40,697 nt of DNA from Bacillota bacterium (GTDB lineage: Bacteria; Bacillota; UBA4882; UBA8346): NCBI GenBank assembly GCA_012735315.1, contig JAAYHS010000021.1, positions 1 through 40,697 on the forward strand, given 5' to 3'. Positions 7,364 to 17,180 of this stretch are shown piece after piece (the stretch's first letter is position 1; each line of letters opens with the position of its first letter). The notes under the pieces are model-generated. The model searched no databases. It had not been told where the DNA came from and worked only from the letters and a program-made list of their open reading frames with translations. Made by a program: the position numbers and the translations under genes.

Positions 7364-8218
7364 ATGGTATATCAAGATAGTATAGGCCGTAAAGTGTTCA
7401 TGGTTTTAAATACTACAGCAATGGTTTTGACTTGTTTGGCGGTGCTTTTCCCGCTTTGGATGGCGGTGATGACCTCGCTGGCTCCGGACAAACAAGTTAT
7501 TTACAGGGAGTTTGTCCTGTGGCCCGAATCATTTAACTTCAAAACTTACGAACTGGTTTTTAAGAGCGGTTATATGCGGGGATTTATGAATTCGTTTACC
7601 ACTACAACCATCGGGACGATTGCGTCGATGATTTTGACGCTCTTCGCCGGTTATGCCTTGGCGCAGAAGGATTTGGTTTTCCGCAAGTTTTTTATGAGCT
7701 TTTTCTTCCTCACCATGGTTTTCGCCAACGGAATCATCCCCTTTTATATGGTCGTCAGAATGGTAGGCTTGATTAACAAAATGGCGGCGATCGTTATCCC
7801 GATCTTGATTCAAACTTATAATTTGATTTTGATGAAAAACTATATGACTTCGATCCCGGAGAGTCTAATCGAATCCGCCCGGTTGGACGGGTGTTCCGAA
7901 ATCGGAATTTTATTCCGGATCGTGATTCCGGTTTCGATTCCGATCATCGCGGCGGTCACCCTTTTCTACGCGGTTCATTACTGGAACCAATATACTAACG
8001 TAGTAATGTTCATTAATGATCAGGCCAAATATACTCTCCAAGTCTTGTTGCGTCAATTAGTTTTTGATAACGCCTCGATGCAGACCGGTCAAAACCGGGT
8101 GTATAGTAACTTTAAGATGACGGTGATGGTTGTGGCGATGTTGCCGGTTCTGATCATGTATCCGTTCATCCAACGTTACTTTATTTCCGGCATTATGCTG
8201 GGTTCAATCAAAGGGTGA
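7364..8218 (+). CDS. ABC sugar transporter permease, YtcP/ARAQ type
   Basis: The 284-aa second permease of the pair has about six membrane helices and the EAA-loop ESARLDGCSEIGILFRIVIP. It ends ...YPFIQRYFISGIMLGSIKG, the characteristic C terminus of this CUT1 family (RYFV-GIM.G..KG). It pairs with the LplB-type protein to form the transport channel. ATG at 7364 is 6 nt after AGAGGTG; an in-frame GTG at 7355 overlaps the ribosome binding site. The gene follows the first permease by 57 nt with no terminator, so the two are co-transcribed. Confidence 0.9.
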   Translation: MVYQDSIGRKVFMVLNTTAMVLTCLAVLFPLWMAVMTSLAPDKQVIYREFVLWPESFNFKTYELVFKSGYMRGFMNSFTTTTIGTIASMILTLFAGYALAQKDLVFRKFFMSFFFLTMVFANGIIPFYMVVRMVGLINKMAAIVIPILIQTYNLILMKNYMTSIPESLIESARLDGCSEIGILFRIVIPVSIPIIAAVTLFYAVHYWNQYTNVVMFINDQAKYTLQVLLRQLVFDNASMQTGQNRVYSNFKMTVMVVAMLPVLIMYPFIQRYFISGIMLGSIKG

Positions 8219-8467
8219 TCAATTTTTACCATCAAAGCAGGAACCTTGGTTTTTAAGTTGAATATTTACTATTACCGTAAAAAATTACCGATGTGGTCAT
8301 CACTCACCAGAAGATTCCGGTATTGAATAGGGTTACGGGAGATGTGTTTCAGCGTCTTCTTGGACCTCTATTCGGTTTTTCCGGATGAGCGAAAGGAGTT
8401 GATGCCTGGACAAGAAACGGAATTGGTTTAGAGCATTAGTAATAACAAAATTAAGGAGGTAAGATCT

Positions 8468-9949
8468 GTGTTTAACGCCAAAAAAACATTAGTACTTGTA
8501 CTAGTTGGTTTATTGGTATTGACTTTGGTGAGCGCCACCAGTTTTGCCGCTTGGTTTAACTGGGGCGGTTCCAAGGATGAAGTGAAACTAACCGTCTGTA
8601 TGCCCAGTTCCAGCTGGGGCGGGAGCGCTGATCCCGGTCTTTTGGAAGAAGTCAAAAAGTATATGGAGGAACAAAACAAAGTTAAAATTGAAATGATTGC
8701 TCCTCCGATGAATACTTATTCCGACAAAATCAACGTCTTACTTGCTTCCGGAGATATCCCCGATGTCTTCCGGGTAACCAAGGCGATGGTTAATATTCAC
8801 ACCTTTACTCAAAGGGGTTATACCGCTGCGCTTGATCAATATGTTAAAAAGAACAAAGCTTTCAACAAGATTGACCCGAAATATTTCAATTATATGAGAG
8901 TTAACGGTATAATTCGCGGTATTCCTCTGGCCTTAGAGTCCGAGAAATTCATTTGGCTCCGTAAGGATTTAGCTGACGGTTACGGAGTAAAATTGTCGAA
9001 CACCCCGACCACTGAAGAATTTTACAATGAAATGAAAAAGGTCAAGGATCGCATTCCGTTGACCTATCCGAAATTCCTTGATAATCTACCCTTCTTCTAT
9101 CATAGCTTCGGCGTATATGATGAATTCATCAAGGACAGCAAAGGTCAATACTACGATGTCTTTAACACCCAGGGCATGAGAGATTGTCTCACCTATCTCA
9201 ATAAGCTTTATAAAGAAGGTATTTTGGACAAGGAATTTCCGACCAATGATAACACCATCCTCCGGAACAACTTGATCTCCGGTAAAGCGGTCGCCAATAT
9301 TGACTATGATAACCGTTACTTCTACTATGTGGCCGAAATCACCCGGTTGGATCCGAACGCCAAACCGAATCTGCAACCGATCTTTATGTTGAAAGGACCG
9401 AATGGTTTAGGCGGCACTTTAAACGAAGCTTGCCAAGACGCGCTTGCTGTTTCCGCGAAATCCAAGTATCCGCAAAAAGCGGTTGATCTGATCGCTTGGG
9501 CGTATTATACGCTTGAAGGACAAAAAGTAATGCAAGTCGGTCTCCCCGGCAAACACTATGTGGTTGAAAACGGAGTCGGCAAGTTAACACCGCAAGCAGA
9601 AGCCGGCGGACAAACCTTAGAATTGACCACTTTAATGAAACGGCATGTTCCGTTGGAAGAATTGAAGAAGAGCTTCGGTTTCAAGTTCCCGAACGAGGAA
9701 AACTTGACCGCTTATTACAACTTGGTGAAAGACGTCAGCAAATATACCGGACGTAAAGAAGTCATCTCCATGGGTCAATCCGCTACTTATGACAGGGTTG
9801 GACCGGGCTTGGTCAAGAAACGCCAAGAGATCGCTTTGAAAGCCATCATCGGCACCGTTAGCATTGAAGACGCTTTCAAAGAATATGAAGCTTACTTCAA
9901 GAGCATCAACGGCGACCAAATCATCAAAGAATTAAACGCCAAGAGATAA
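8468..9949 (+). CDS. Extracellular solute-binding protein of the sugar ABC transporter (LplA type)
   Basis: The 493-aa protein has a clear signal peptide (basic start, hydrophobic LVLVLVGLLVLTLV, cleavage near SFAA at about residue 28) and a family 1 binding-protein fold of the LplA/YtcQ type. The GTG start at 8468 is 7 nt after AAGGAGGT. Typical Bacillota relatives are lipoproteins with a Cys just after the signal peptide; here there is no lipobox Cys, so the mature protein would be soluble. That suits a periplasm enclosed by an outer membrane. It lies 249 nt after the permeases and ends at a strong terminator, which closes the transporter operon. Ligand is probably an oligogalacturonide, inferred from neighbours. 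Confidence 0.88.
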   Translation: MFNAKKTLVLVLVGLLVLTLVSATSFAAWFNWGGSKDEVKLTVCMPSSSWGGSADPGLLEEVKKYMEEQNKVKIEMIAPPMNTYSDKINVLLASGDIPDVFRVTKAMVNIHTFTQRGYTAALDQYVKKNKAFNKIDPKYFNYMRVNGIIRGIPLALESEKFIWLRKDLADGYGVKLSNTPTTEEFYNEMKKVKDRIPLTYPKFLDNLPFFYHSFGVYDEFIKDSKGQYYDVFNTQGMRDCLTYLNKLYKEGILDKEFPTNDNTILRNNLISGKAVANIDYDNRYFYYVAEITRLDPNAKPNLQPIFMLKGPNGLGGTLNEACQDALAVSAKSKYPQKAVDLIAWAYYTLEGQKVMQVGLPGKHYVVENGVGKLTPQAEAGGQTLELTTLMKRHVPLEELKKSFGFKFPNEENLTAYYNLVKDVSKYTGRKEVISMGQSATYDRVGPGLVKKRQEIALKAIIGTVSIEDAFKEYEAYFKSINGDQIIKELNAKR

Positions 9950-9977
9950 TAGTCTACAGTAATTTGCTTTTTCCTGA

Positions 9978-10016
9978 TTGTCCTGTGCTAGGCTTTCTAG
10001 CACAGGGCAATTTTTT
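9978..10016 (+). terminator. Intrinsic terminator of the ABC transporter operon
   Basis: TTGTCCTGTGCTAG (9978-9991) pairs with CTAGCACAGGGCAA (9997-10010) with one G-U pair around a 5-nt loop, and six T residues follow. Confidence 0.95.
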
Positions 10017-10085
10017 AGGTTTGGATACTATTTTGATTGTTGTTACTTAATATAATCCGGTAAAACTATTTAAGAGGGGATATTA

Positions 10086-12008
10086 GTGATTCTCAATAGA
10101 AAGATGCTCTTTTTGCTACTTGGTTTTTGTATTTTATTTAATTCATTTAACGGGTTAACCATGCAAATTAAAGCTGCCGCGACTGCAAAGTTACCGCCCA
10201 ATTTTATTTTTTACGTACCCGGTCTTAAAGACCCTAAAGATGTGAAAGCGGACGTGGAAGCCAATGGTTTTATCGCTTCCGACACTTTTAATTCCCATTT
10301 TTCATTCATTAACGATAAAACAGGGAAAAAAGTTTTAAAGTTAAATACCCTGGACGGCCAGAACGATGTGTTGACGATTCCACTTGATGGAACCGAGACA
10401 AAACTCACGCTGATTTTTAAGGCTAAAGGCGCGGTTGCTCCCGAAAATAGAGCTCCTTACGGAATCTTTTGGGCCAGGTGGCAAAGGGGAGAATACCAAT
10501 CCGTGCTGCGCCATAATTCCAGTAACCAGATCAAAGGCAGTTCCGGATTGTCCCGTTTAAATCCGCAGAATATTGTTTCGGATTGGCATGATTACCGGTT
10601 GGTCTTCGATTTGGCCGCCGATGGGAAAGCGATGACCGCCACTGCTTTTATCGATGGGGAGCAAAGACATCAGACGGCTAATTTTGAAAAGAAAAACGGC
10701 TCGGGCAATTTTTTGCAGTTCGGAGAAAATGACGGCAGCACCAATGGCTTGGGACGCTATCCCTATTTGCTGCTTATTAAGGACGAGGATGTCAGCGGTA
10801 AAAGCCTCAAAGAATTAAGTCAAATCGTCGGTTTTGACCTCGAGGCTGCGCCGGAACTGATCGATGATGCCGATCCGGTAAGCAAAAAACCGGCTAAAAA
10901 GCCGGCGGGCATTAATATGACCGCTGCCGATGCCAGTAGTAAAGATCCGAACTATATTGACCCGGCCTATATTCAAGACGGCGTAATCGACCTTGTTAAA
11001 CTACCTTATAGTAAGAATGCGGCCCAAAAAGTAACCGCCAATCCTAAAGTATCATCGCGTTTGCTCAAAAAGGCGGCGGCGATAGTCGACCCCAGCGGCG
11101 CCGACGGAACTTATCGAACGATTAAAGAGGCCATCGATGCGGTTCAACCGGGCGCGTTGATCTATATCAGACCTGGAACTTATCAGGAAAAACTGAGGAT
11201 AACGAAACCAAACCTAAGTTTAATCGGAGAGAGTCCGGCCAATACCATCATCTATGGCTATGAGGCGGATTACGGCGGGATCGGCGGTAACATTCTCGTA
11301 GAAGTGGATCTCCCTCAATCCGGTTATTTCACCGCTGAAAACATTACTTTCTACAACAAAGGGGCGGAATGGAATAGAACCTGGGGCAATGTAGAGAGAA
11401 GATCGGTGGCGCTGGCAACCAAAAATGTTCACGGAGGGTATTTGAAAAACTGTATTTTCCTCGGTCAGCAAGATACCATGTATTTGAGATCGGGAAGGCA
11501 GTATTTTGAAAATTGTTATATTGAAGGAGAGGTCGACTTTATCTGTGGCGGCGCCACGGTATTATTCGATAACTGCCATATTCACTCGCTCTATTATAAA
11601 GATGGCGGATATATCACCGCTGCGGCGCCTTCGGACACTAACGGCGCCGGGTTTAACAACGGTTATGTATTTCGGAATTGTCTTTTGACGGTTGATCCCA
11701 GAATGAACGCTAAAAATATTTACCTAGGACGAGGAGCATGGAACGGCGGCAGCAACGGAGCGCCAAACCCGGCCAAAGTTGTTTTCATTAATTCTCAGCT
11801 TCACGGTCAAATTAATGCTAAGGGTTGGACCGACTGGGACAGTGTCTCCACTGCGGCGAAACAATTTTTTAGAGAGTATAAAAACACCGGAGAGGGCGCG
11901 ATCCCTTCGGAAACCGAAACCAGGCGATTTTTAACCGAAGCGGAATATAAATCGACTTACAGTTCTACCCAAAAGATTCTGGGGTTCAAACCGAAGCTGC
12001 CGTATTAA
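10086..12008 (+). CDS. Secreted pectin methylesterase with an extra N-terminal domain
   Basis: This 640-aa enzyme removes methyl esters from pectin, releasing methanol and exposing polygalacturonate to lyases. GTG at 10086 follows AGAGGGG and opens a signal peptide ending near residue 30. Residues 35-255 form a beta-rich domain of unknown family that resembles a concanavalin-like/carbohydrate-binding sandwich. A Lys/Pro linker (about 262-273) follows. The CE8 esterase beta-helix covers about 335-610. Catalytic signatures are GTYQEKL, GQQDTMYL (Asp463, general acid/base), EVDFICGGA (Asp484, nucleophile) and LGRGAW (Arg549, Trp552). The last is usually LGRPW, so it carries a small insertion. 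Terminators on both sides make it a single-gene unit inside the pectin locus. Confidence 0.9.
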   Translation: MILNRKMLFLLLGFCILFNSFNGLTMQIKAAATAKLPPNFIFYVPGLKDPKDVKADVEANGFIASDTFNSHFSFINDKTGKKVLKLNTLDGQNDVLTIPLDGTETKLTLIFKAKGAVAPENRAPYGIFWARWQRGEYQSVLRHNSSNQIKGSSGLSRLNPQNIVSDWHDYRLVFDLAADGKAMTATAFIDGEQRHQTANFEKKNGSGNFLQFGENDGSTNGLGRYPYLLLIKDEDVSGKSLKELSQIVGFDLEAAPELIDDADPVSKKPAKKPAGINMTAADASSKDPNYIDPAYIQDGVIDLVKLPYSKNAAQKVTANPKVSSRLLKKAAAIVDPSGADGTYRTIKEAIDAVQPGALIYIRPGTYQEKLRITKPNLSLIGESPANTIIYGYEADYGGIGGNILVEVDLPQSGYFTAENITFYNKGAEWNRTWGNVERRSVALATKNVHGGYLKNCIFLGQQDTMYLRSGRQYFENCYIEGEVDFICGGATVLFDNCHIHSLYYKDGGYITAAAPSDTNGAGFNNGYVFRNCLLTVDPRMNAKNIYLGRGAWNGGSNGAPNPAKVVFINSQLHGQINAKGWTDWDSVSTAAKQFFREYKNTGEGAIPSETETRRFLTEAEYKSTYSSTQKILGFKPKLPY

Positions 12009-12021
12009 TACCTAGGTAAAG

Positions 12022-12049
12022 CAGGCGCTGTTTTTAGCGCCTGTTTTAT
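12022..12049 (+). terminator. Intrinsic terminator of the pectin methylesterase gene
   Basis: CAGGCGCT (12022-12029) pairs perfectly with AGCGCCTG (12036-12043) around GTTTTT, and TTTTATT follows. Confidence 0.9.
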
Positions 12050-12086
12050 TATATAATAATAAATAAAATTGCATTAGGTGAATCGG

Positions 12087-13703
12087 ATGAAAACTGTAAA
12101 AGAATTTGCCGAGAATGTATTGAAGTACGGCAGGGATCGTTACCGACAAGATCCTTCGCCTTTATTCGCCGATGGAATCGATGTGAACACCGGGGAACAT
12201 CTAAAATGGGTCTTGCCCGGAGGAAGGGAAACGGTAATCTCCAATCTGGCTTGCCAACAGAATCTCTGCCGAACTTTAACAGCTCTGACCAATTTAACCG
12301 GTGACCCCAAGTACAAAGAGGCGGCTAAAGCCGGGATCAAGTATCATTTCGATTATTTGGCGGATGATAGCGGTTTATTGCAGTGGGGTGGGCACCGGTT
12401 TATCGACTTGATAACGTTGGAACCGACAGGCCCGGGCGGTAAGGAAATGGTCCATGAGCTTAAAAATGTTTTTCCTTACTACGATTTGATGTACGAAGTC
12501 AACCCGGGAGCCACGATTAAGTACATTAAAGCCTTTTGGAACGCTCATATTGTTGATTGGGATGAACTATACCTTAGCCGTCATGGTCAATATGGGTTAA
12601 AATTGGGCCCGGTTTGGGACCATACACCGGTAAACCGGCCGCCGTTTCGGGAATCAACCGGGCTTTCTTTTATCAATGCCGGCAGCGATTTAATTTATGC
12701 GGCCGCGTGTCTTTACCGGCTTTGCGGAGATGAAAAAGCGCTGAATTGGGCTAAACATTTGGCCTGGCAATATGTGGCGGCGCGCCATCCTCAAACCGGC
12801 CTCGGGGCTTATCAATTTACCCAACCTAAGAAGATTGCCGAGACTACTGATGATAATAATACCCATTCCAAATACGGGGATCGGGCTCAACGGCAGTTTG
12901 GGCCGGAATTGGGAGCGATCGCCCTGGAAGGCAACGCCCTCTTTTTTAGACAAGAGGAAAAAATATACGCCGAAAATGCGTTGATGCAACTGGAGTTGGC
13001 CTCGAGAATCGGGGAATCCGGCCGGGATTTAATGGAATGGACCCGCCGGGGGTTGGTCAGTTTCGCGAAGTATGCTTATGATGAAGCGACAAACGAAATA
13101 AAACCGATGTTTACCGACGGGAAGGATTTAACCGGATATGTTTTAAAAAGGAACGGGTATTTTGGGAAAAAAGGGATGGTTTTAACCAGGCGGAAAGCGG
13201 ATTGTAAATATTTGTTGGTTTATGCCAAAGGATTTCTGTACACCTATGACGAAAATCTGTGGCAAACGGCCCGGAGTATCGGTAAAGGGAATGATCTGGG
13301 AGATTTGGGTACTGAACCGGGGCAAGGGCTAAAACTGAATCTGAAGTCCGAATGTTCGGACGCCAGAGCCCTTTTTGCGCTGGTCGACCTTTTCAAGGCA
13401 TCTTCCAATGCCGAATATCTCGAACTTGGGAAAGTGATCGCCCAAAATATTAAAAAAGTCCATTTTCACAAAGGATACTTCCTTAAGGGCCCGGAGTATC
13501 TTTACGCAAAATTCGACGCTATTGAACCTTTAGCGTTGCTAACTTTAGAAGCGGCGCTGCGTGGGAAGCCGGAATTGGCGCCTCCGTATCTCAACAGCAG
13601 CGCTTATATCGGCGGTTATTATCAGGATCCGGATGGAACGGTTCGCAATGCCTATGATCGGGATTTTTATGATTTAAAAATAACAAGCCGAAAACAAGGG
13701 TAA
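12087..13703 (+). CDS. Pectate lyase-like enzyme, probably cytoplasmic (PL2-like)
   Basis: The 538-aa protein has no signal peptide and is rich in aromatic/His motifs such as LFADGIDVNTGEH, SNLACQQNL, LQWGGHRF, FPYYDLMYEVNP and ESTGLSFINAGSDLIYAAACLYRL. Layout and wording resemble pectate lyase family 2 (PelW-like exolyases, alpha/alpha barrel), which cleave short oligogalacturonides inside the cell after import. That would fit the transporter and secreted methylesterase just upstream. The family call is from memory and needs a profile search; another alpha/alpha-barrel uronate enzyme is possible. ATG at 12087 is 6 nt after TTAGGTG; an in-frame GTG at 12078 overlaps that ribosome binding site. 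The kinase gene starts 6 nt after its stop, so it forms an operon with the two-component system. Confidence 0.65.
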   Translation: MKTVKEFAENVLKYGRDRYRQDPSPLFADGIDVNTGEHLKWVLPGGRETVISNLACQQNLCRTLTALTNLTGDPKYKEAAKAGIKYHFDYLADDSGLLQWGGHRFIDLITLEPTGPGGKEMVHELKNVFPYYDLMYEVNPGATIKYIKAFWNAHIVDWDELYLSRHGQYGLKLGPVWDHTPVNRPPFRESTGLSFINAGSDLIYAAACLYRLCGDEKALNWAKHLAWQYVAARHPQTGLGAYQFTQPKKIAETTDDNNTHSKYGDRAQRQFGPELGAIALEGNALFFRQEEKIYAENALMQLELASRIGESGRDLMEWTRRGLVSFAKYAYDEATNEIKPMFTDGKDLTGYVLKRNGYFGKKGMVLTRRKADCKYLLVYAKGFLYTYDENLWQTARSIGKGNDLGDLGTEPGQGLKLNLKSECSDARALFALVDLFKASSNAEYLELGKVIAQNIKKVHFHKGYFLKGPEYLYAKFDAIEPLALLTLEAALRGKPELAPPYLNSSAYIGGYYQDPDGTVRNAYDRDFYDLKITSRKQG

Positions 13704-13709
13704 AGGGTT

Positions 13710-15518
13710 ATGTTGAAAAAATTACCGGTAAATCTGGAAACATCCAGCGATTTTATACTTACTTCAAAGTTAAAGATGGTCCTTTATATGGTTACCATCA
13801 TGTTTTTAGTCTTTATCATCATGAATGTGGTTTTTTCCAAAATGTATTCGGAGAATGTTCGCGAAGTGGTTAAGCGGGAGTTTACCAACAAAGTGGAGCA
13901 AACTTGCCGTTATCTTGATTTGGTTATCGAAAAGGTCGAAACCACCTCTGAAATCATTTTTACCAACCAATTAGTTCAAGACCAAGCCTTGGAAAGTAGA
14001 AGCGATGATCCGGCGCAAGTTTTAAAGCGGAGGGATCTACTCTCTTTCTTACAGGGAATTGCTTTTACAACTGAGGAAGTAAACTCGATCGATTTATTTT
14101 TAAATAAGTCTCAAGTTTTGCTGCCTTCGGATCAAGGCGTTTATTCGGATTTAGACGAAGCGACAACCGATTGGTACCATCAATTACAAGAAACCGATGA
14201 AATTGTTTGGACGGATGATTATGGTCCGAAATTACAATTTTTAAGGGTTAGACCTCTAAATCAAATAACTATGGTCCGGCCGCTGGTTTCGGTCGTTACC
14301 TGGGAAAAAGTAGGATTAATCGCGATTAATTTGGAAAAGAGGGTAATCCAAGATTTATTAGCCGGCGATTCCGATACCAATAATATCCTGATTAATCAAT
14401 CCGGGAAAATAATAATTGCTTCTTTGAACTCTGATTATGATTACGGGGAAATTGCCGGGAACATTATGGAGATCAGAGAAGAGCTGAAAAAGGGGAAAAG
14501 TTTCGGCCGGATAAACGGGATTAACAGCGTATTCGTCGGTTTTCGATCATCATCCACCGGCTGGGAGTTAATCTCCTTCGCTCCGGTTCGACCTTCTTTA
14601 ATGAAAATTTCGCGCTTTCGGAATTACGTAATTTTATTTTTGCTGACAAATTTTATAATTTTATCACTCTTGATCCTTTTAATCTCAAAAAGAATGTTTG
14701 ATCCGGTGAACAAATTAATCAGCTTTATGAAAAAAGTAGAACAAGGAAATTTGAATGTGGTGATTGAAGATAATCGAAAAGATGAATTTGGATACATTTA
14801 TAGCAACTTTAACCGGATGGTGGCCAATATCAGATATTTATTTCAGGAATTGTATGAAGAAAAATTGTTGAAAAAGGATGCGGAGCTGAAATTATTACAA
14901 TCGAAGATTAACCCCCATTTTATTTATAATATTTTTAACAATATGAGCTGGCTGTTGGAACTGGGCAAGTATGATGACTTAGGCGAGATGATCGACTCCG
15001 TCGCAAAATTCCATAAAACCAGTCTGAACTATGGCAGCGATTTTATTAAGATTGCCGATAATGTGGAGCAGTTGAAGAGCTATGCCAAAATTCAGATGAT
15101 TCGTTTTAAAAATAAGTTTAGCTGTGAATTTGAGATCGATCAGCAAGTCTTGGAATATAAAATCCCGGTTTTTATTTTGCAACCTTTGTTGGAAAATGCT
15201 ATTTGTCATGGGATTGAGCCTAAAGAGGATTTCGGTTTCATCAAAGTAGCCATCAAGCAAAACAAGGGCAACTTGGTTTGTACTATTAAAGATAACGGCG
15301 TGGGAATCGCCAAGGGAAAATTAAACGAGATTCGCAAAAATATCGATGAAGAACTTGATGATAATAACCGTTTTTTTGCGCTTGCCAATGTTAATAAACG
15401 AATTAAATTGCATTACGGGCCGGAATACGGATTAAAGATAATCAGCAAAAAAGGCCTCGGAACCAAGGTTACGGTGATCATGCCTCTAGAGGAATTGGAG
15501 GGAAGAGCGAGTGTTTAA
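13710..15518 (+). CDS. Sensor histidine kinase, YesM type
   Basis: The 602-aa membrane kinase has one transmembrane helix at about 22-43, a large extracellular sensor region (about 44-305), a second helix at about 308-330, and a HAMP linker (about 332-385). The His_kinase domain contains the motif INPHFIYN with phospho-acceptor His403. The ATP-binding domain has LLENAICHG (N box) and DNGVGIAKG (G1). YesM-type kinases sense extracellular sugars, often together with LplABC-type transporters, and phosphorylate a YesN/AraC-type regulator. ATG at 13710 lies 6 nt after the pectate lyase stop with AAAGGG upstream. It overlaps the regulator gene by 8 nt, so the two are translationally coupled. The ligand is presumably a pectin fragment. 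Confidence 0.93.
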   Translation: MLKKLPVNLETSSDFILTSKLKMVLYMVTIMFLVFIIMNVVFSKMYSENVREVVKREFTNKVEQTCRYLDLVIEKVETTSEIIFTNQLVQDQALESRSDDPAQVLKRRDLLSFLQGIAFTTEEVNSIDLFLNKSQVLLPSDQGVYSDLDEATTDWYHQLQETDEIVWTDDYGPKLQFLRVRPLNQITMVRPLVSVVTWEKVGLIAINLEKRVIQDLLAGDSDTNNILINQSGKIIIASLNSDYDYGEIAGNIMEIREELKKGKSFGRINGINSVFVGFRSSSTGWELISFAPVRPSLMKISRFRNYVILFLLTNFIILSLLILLISKRMFDPVNKLISFMKKVEQGNLNVVIEDNRKDEFGYIYSNFNRMVANIRYLFQELYEEKLLKKDAELKLLQSKINPHFIYNIFNNMSWLLELGKYDDLGEMIDSVAKFHKTSLNYGSDFIKIADNVEQLKSYAKIQMIRFKNKFSCEFEIDQQVLEYKIPVFILQPLLENAICHGIEPKEDFGFIKVAIKQNKGNLVCTIKDNGVGIAKGKLNEIRKNIDEELDDNNRFFALANVNKRIKLHYGPEYGLKIISKKGLGTKVTVIMPLEELEGRASV

Positions 15519-17112
15519 ATTATTGATTGCCGATGATGAAGAAATTGTAATTGAGGGGATCAAATCGAGCATCAACTGGAGTGATTATGATATCGAAGTT
15601 GTCGGGACCGCTAAAAACGGATCCGAAGCTCTCAAATTGGCTCAAGAACTGAAACCGGATATCATCATCAGCGATATTAAGATGCCCGGCATCAACGGTT
15701 TGGAGCTAGTCGAAGAATTGAAAACTTTTTTACCGGATGTAAAAGTGATTTTGATCAGCGCTTACGAAGAGTTTGACTATGCAAAACAAGCGATCAGTCT
15801 AGGGGTGAATTCATTTCTTTCGAAACCGGTAAAAAAAGCGGAAGTGATCGATGAGGTTTGTAAAATTAAGACGATTTTAGAGAATGAAATTCATGAAAGG
15901 GAAACAGCCGAGCGGCTGCAACAGCGGTTTTTAGAAAATTTGCCGATTTTAAGGGAGCATTTTTTAAACTCTTTGATCATCGGGAACGTGGTAAACGATT
16001 TGGAGACAAAGCTTCAAACATACCGGATTGACCTTTCCCCATATAACACCGGGGTGATGATTTGTAAAATCAGTCGCGTCAATGACGGGGGCGAACGTCA
16101 AGAGCAACTGCTCCGGTTGAGAATTATCGATTTATTTATGGAAGGGACTCTGCCGCTGTTTAAAAGCATTACTTTTCAAAGCTATAATCAGGAGATCGTA
16201 ACCATTTTCAATGCTCCCGCCGGCGTTGATTCTCCGATTCAAGAAATTCTGCAAACGGCTGAAAAGATTAAGAATCGGATTTTGGAGGAGACGGGCGTCG
16301 GCGTTAGTATCGGCGTCGGTAGAATCTATGCGGAGTTAAAGGATATCGGGCTGGCTTACAAGGAAGCGGTCAAGGCTTTAAATTACCGGTTGGTTTATGG
16401 GGATGACAATGTGCTTTACATTGGGAATGTTGAAGATGTTGAAACCGATACCTATAGCATGTTGATCAATATCAATGAAATGCTTGATAATCTCCAAAAT
16501 ATTCTTTATACTGGGAAAATCGAAGAAGTTTACGGAATATTCGATAGTTTAACCAAGAGGTTGCAAAAAGCGGAAAAAATTCCCTATTACTATATTCAAC
16601 AATTATATGTGCAATTGTTATCGATAATTCTCCGGACTGCCACGGAAATCGGGATTGCGCCGCACCAGATCTCCGAAAATACCGATTTTTACGGAACTTT
16701 GCTTAAAATAAACAGTTCTTTCGAACTGGATGTGTGGATTAAAGAAATTTTAAAAAACGTCTGCGAACAGATTAATTATAAAAATCAGCTAAAAACGAAG
16801 CATTCAATCCAAAAGGCGATCAATTATATTCGGGAACATTGTCAGGAAGATATCTCCTTGACTTCGGTGGCGGAATATGTCCGGTTGAACCCCACCTATT
16901 TTAGCAGGTTTTTTAAAGAAGAGACCGGTTATTCTTTCGTGGAGTATCTTAAAAAGTTACGAATCGAAAAAGCCAAGGAGTTATTAAAAACGAGTAATTT
17001 GAAGATTTATGAGATCTGTGAAGCGTTGGGATATCAAAGCGTCCAGTATTTCTCAACTCTCTTTAAAAATATGGTGGGAGTAACGCCCCAAGAGTACCGG
17101 GAGAAAAGTTGA
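15511..17112 (+). CDS. AraC-family response regulator, YesN type
   Basis: The 533-aa regulator starts at GTG 15511 inside the end of the kinase gene. The receiver domain (1-120) has the acidic pair Asp8-Asp9, phospho-acceptor Asp55 (DIIISDIKMPG) and Lys104 region LSKP. A long middle region (about 140-410) follows, with a GGDEF-like degenerate segment (GVGVSIGVG) as seen in YesN relatives. The C terminus (about 430-533) is an AraC helix-turn-helix pair: a first helix with ISLTSVAEYVRLNPTYFSRFF and a second with YEICEALGYQSVQYFSTLFK. It probably activates the transporter and pectin genes upstream when phosphorylated. The strongest terminator after it is the bidirectional one at 17545-17573. Confidence 0.93.
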   Translation: MFKLLIADDEEIVIEGIKSSINWSDYDIEVVGTAKNGSEALKLAQELKPDIIISDIKMPGINGLELVEELKTFLPDVKVILISAYEEFDYAKQAISLGVNSFLSKPVKKAEVIDEVCKIKTILENEIHERETAERLQQRFLENLPILREHFLNSLIIGNVVNDLETKLQTYRIDLSPYNTGVMICKISRVNDGGERQEQLLRLRIIDLFMEGTLPLFKSITFQSYNQEIVTIFNAPAGVDSPIQEILQTAEKIKNRILEETGVGVSIGVGRIYAELKDIGLAYKEAVKALNYRLVYGDDNVLYIGNVEDVETDTYSMLININEMLDNLQNILYTGKIEEVYGIFDSLTKRLQKAEKIPYYYIQQLYVQLLSIILRTATEIGIAPHQISENTDFYGTLLKINSSFELDVWIKEILKNVCEQINYKNQLKTKHSIQKAINYIREHCQEDISLTSVAEYVRLNPTYFSRFFKEETGYSFVEYLKKLRIEKAKELLKTSNLKIYEICEALGYQSVQYFSTLFKNMVGVTPQEYREKS

Positions 17113-17180
17113 CCGTTCCGTGATGCTTCGAAGCTAATAATGGCAATTCTTTGCTAAAAAAGCCGAGTTAAAGCGGATCA

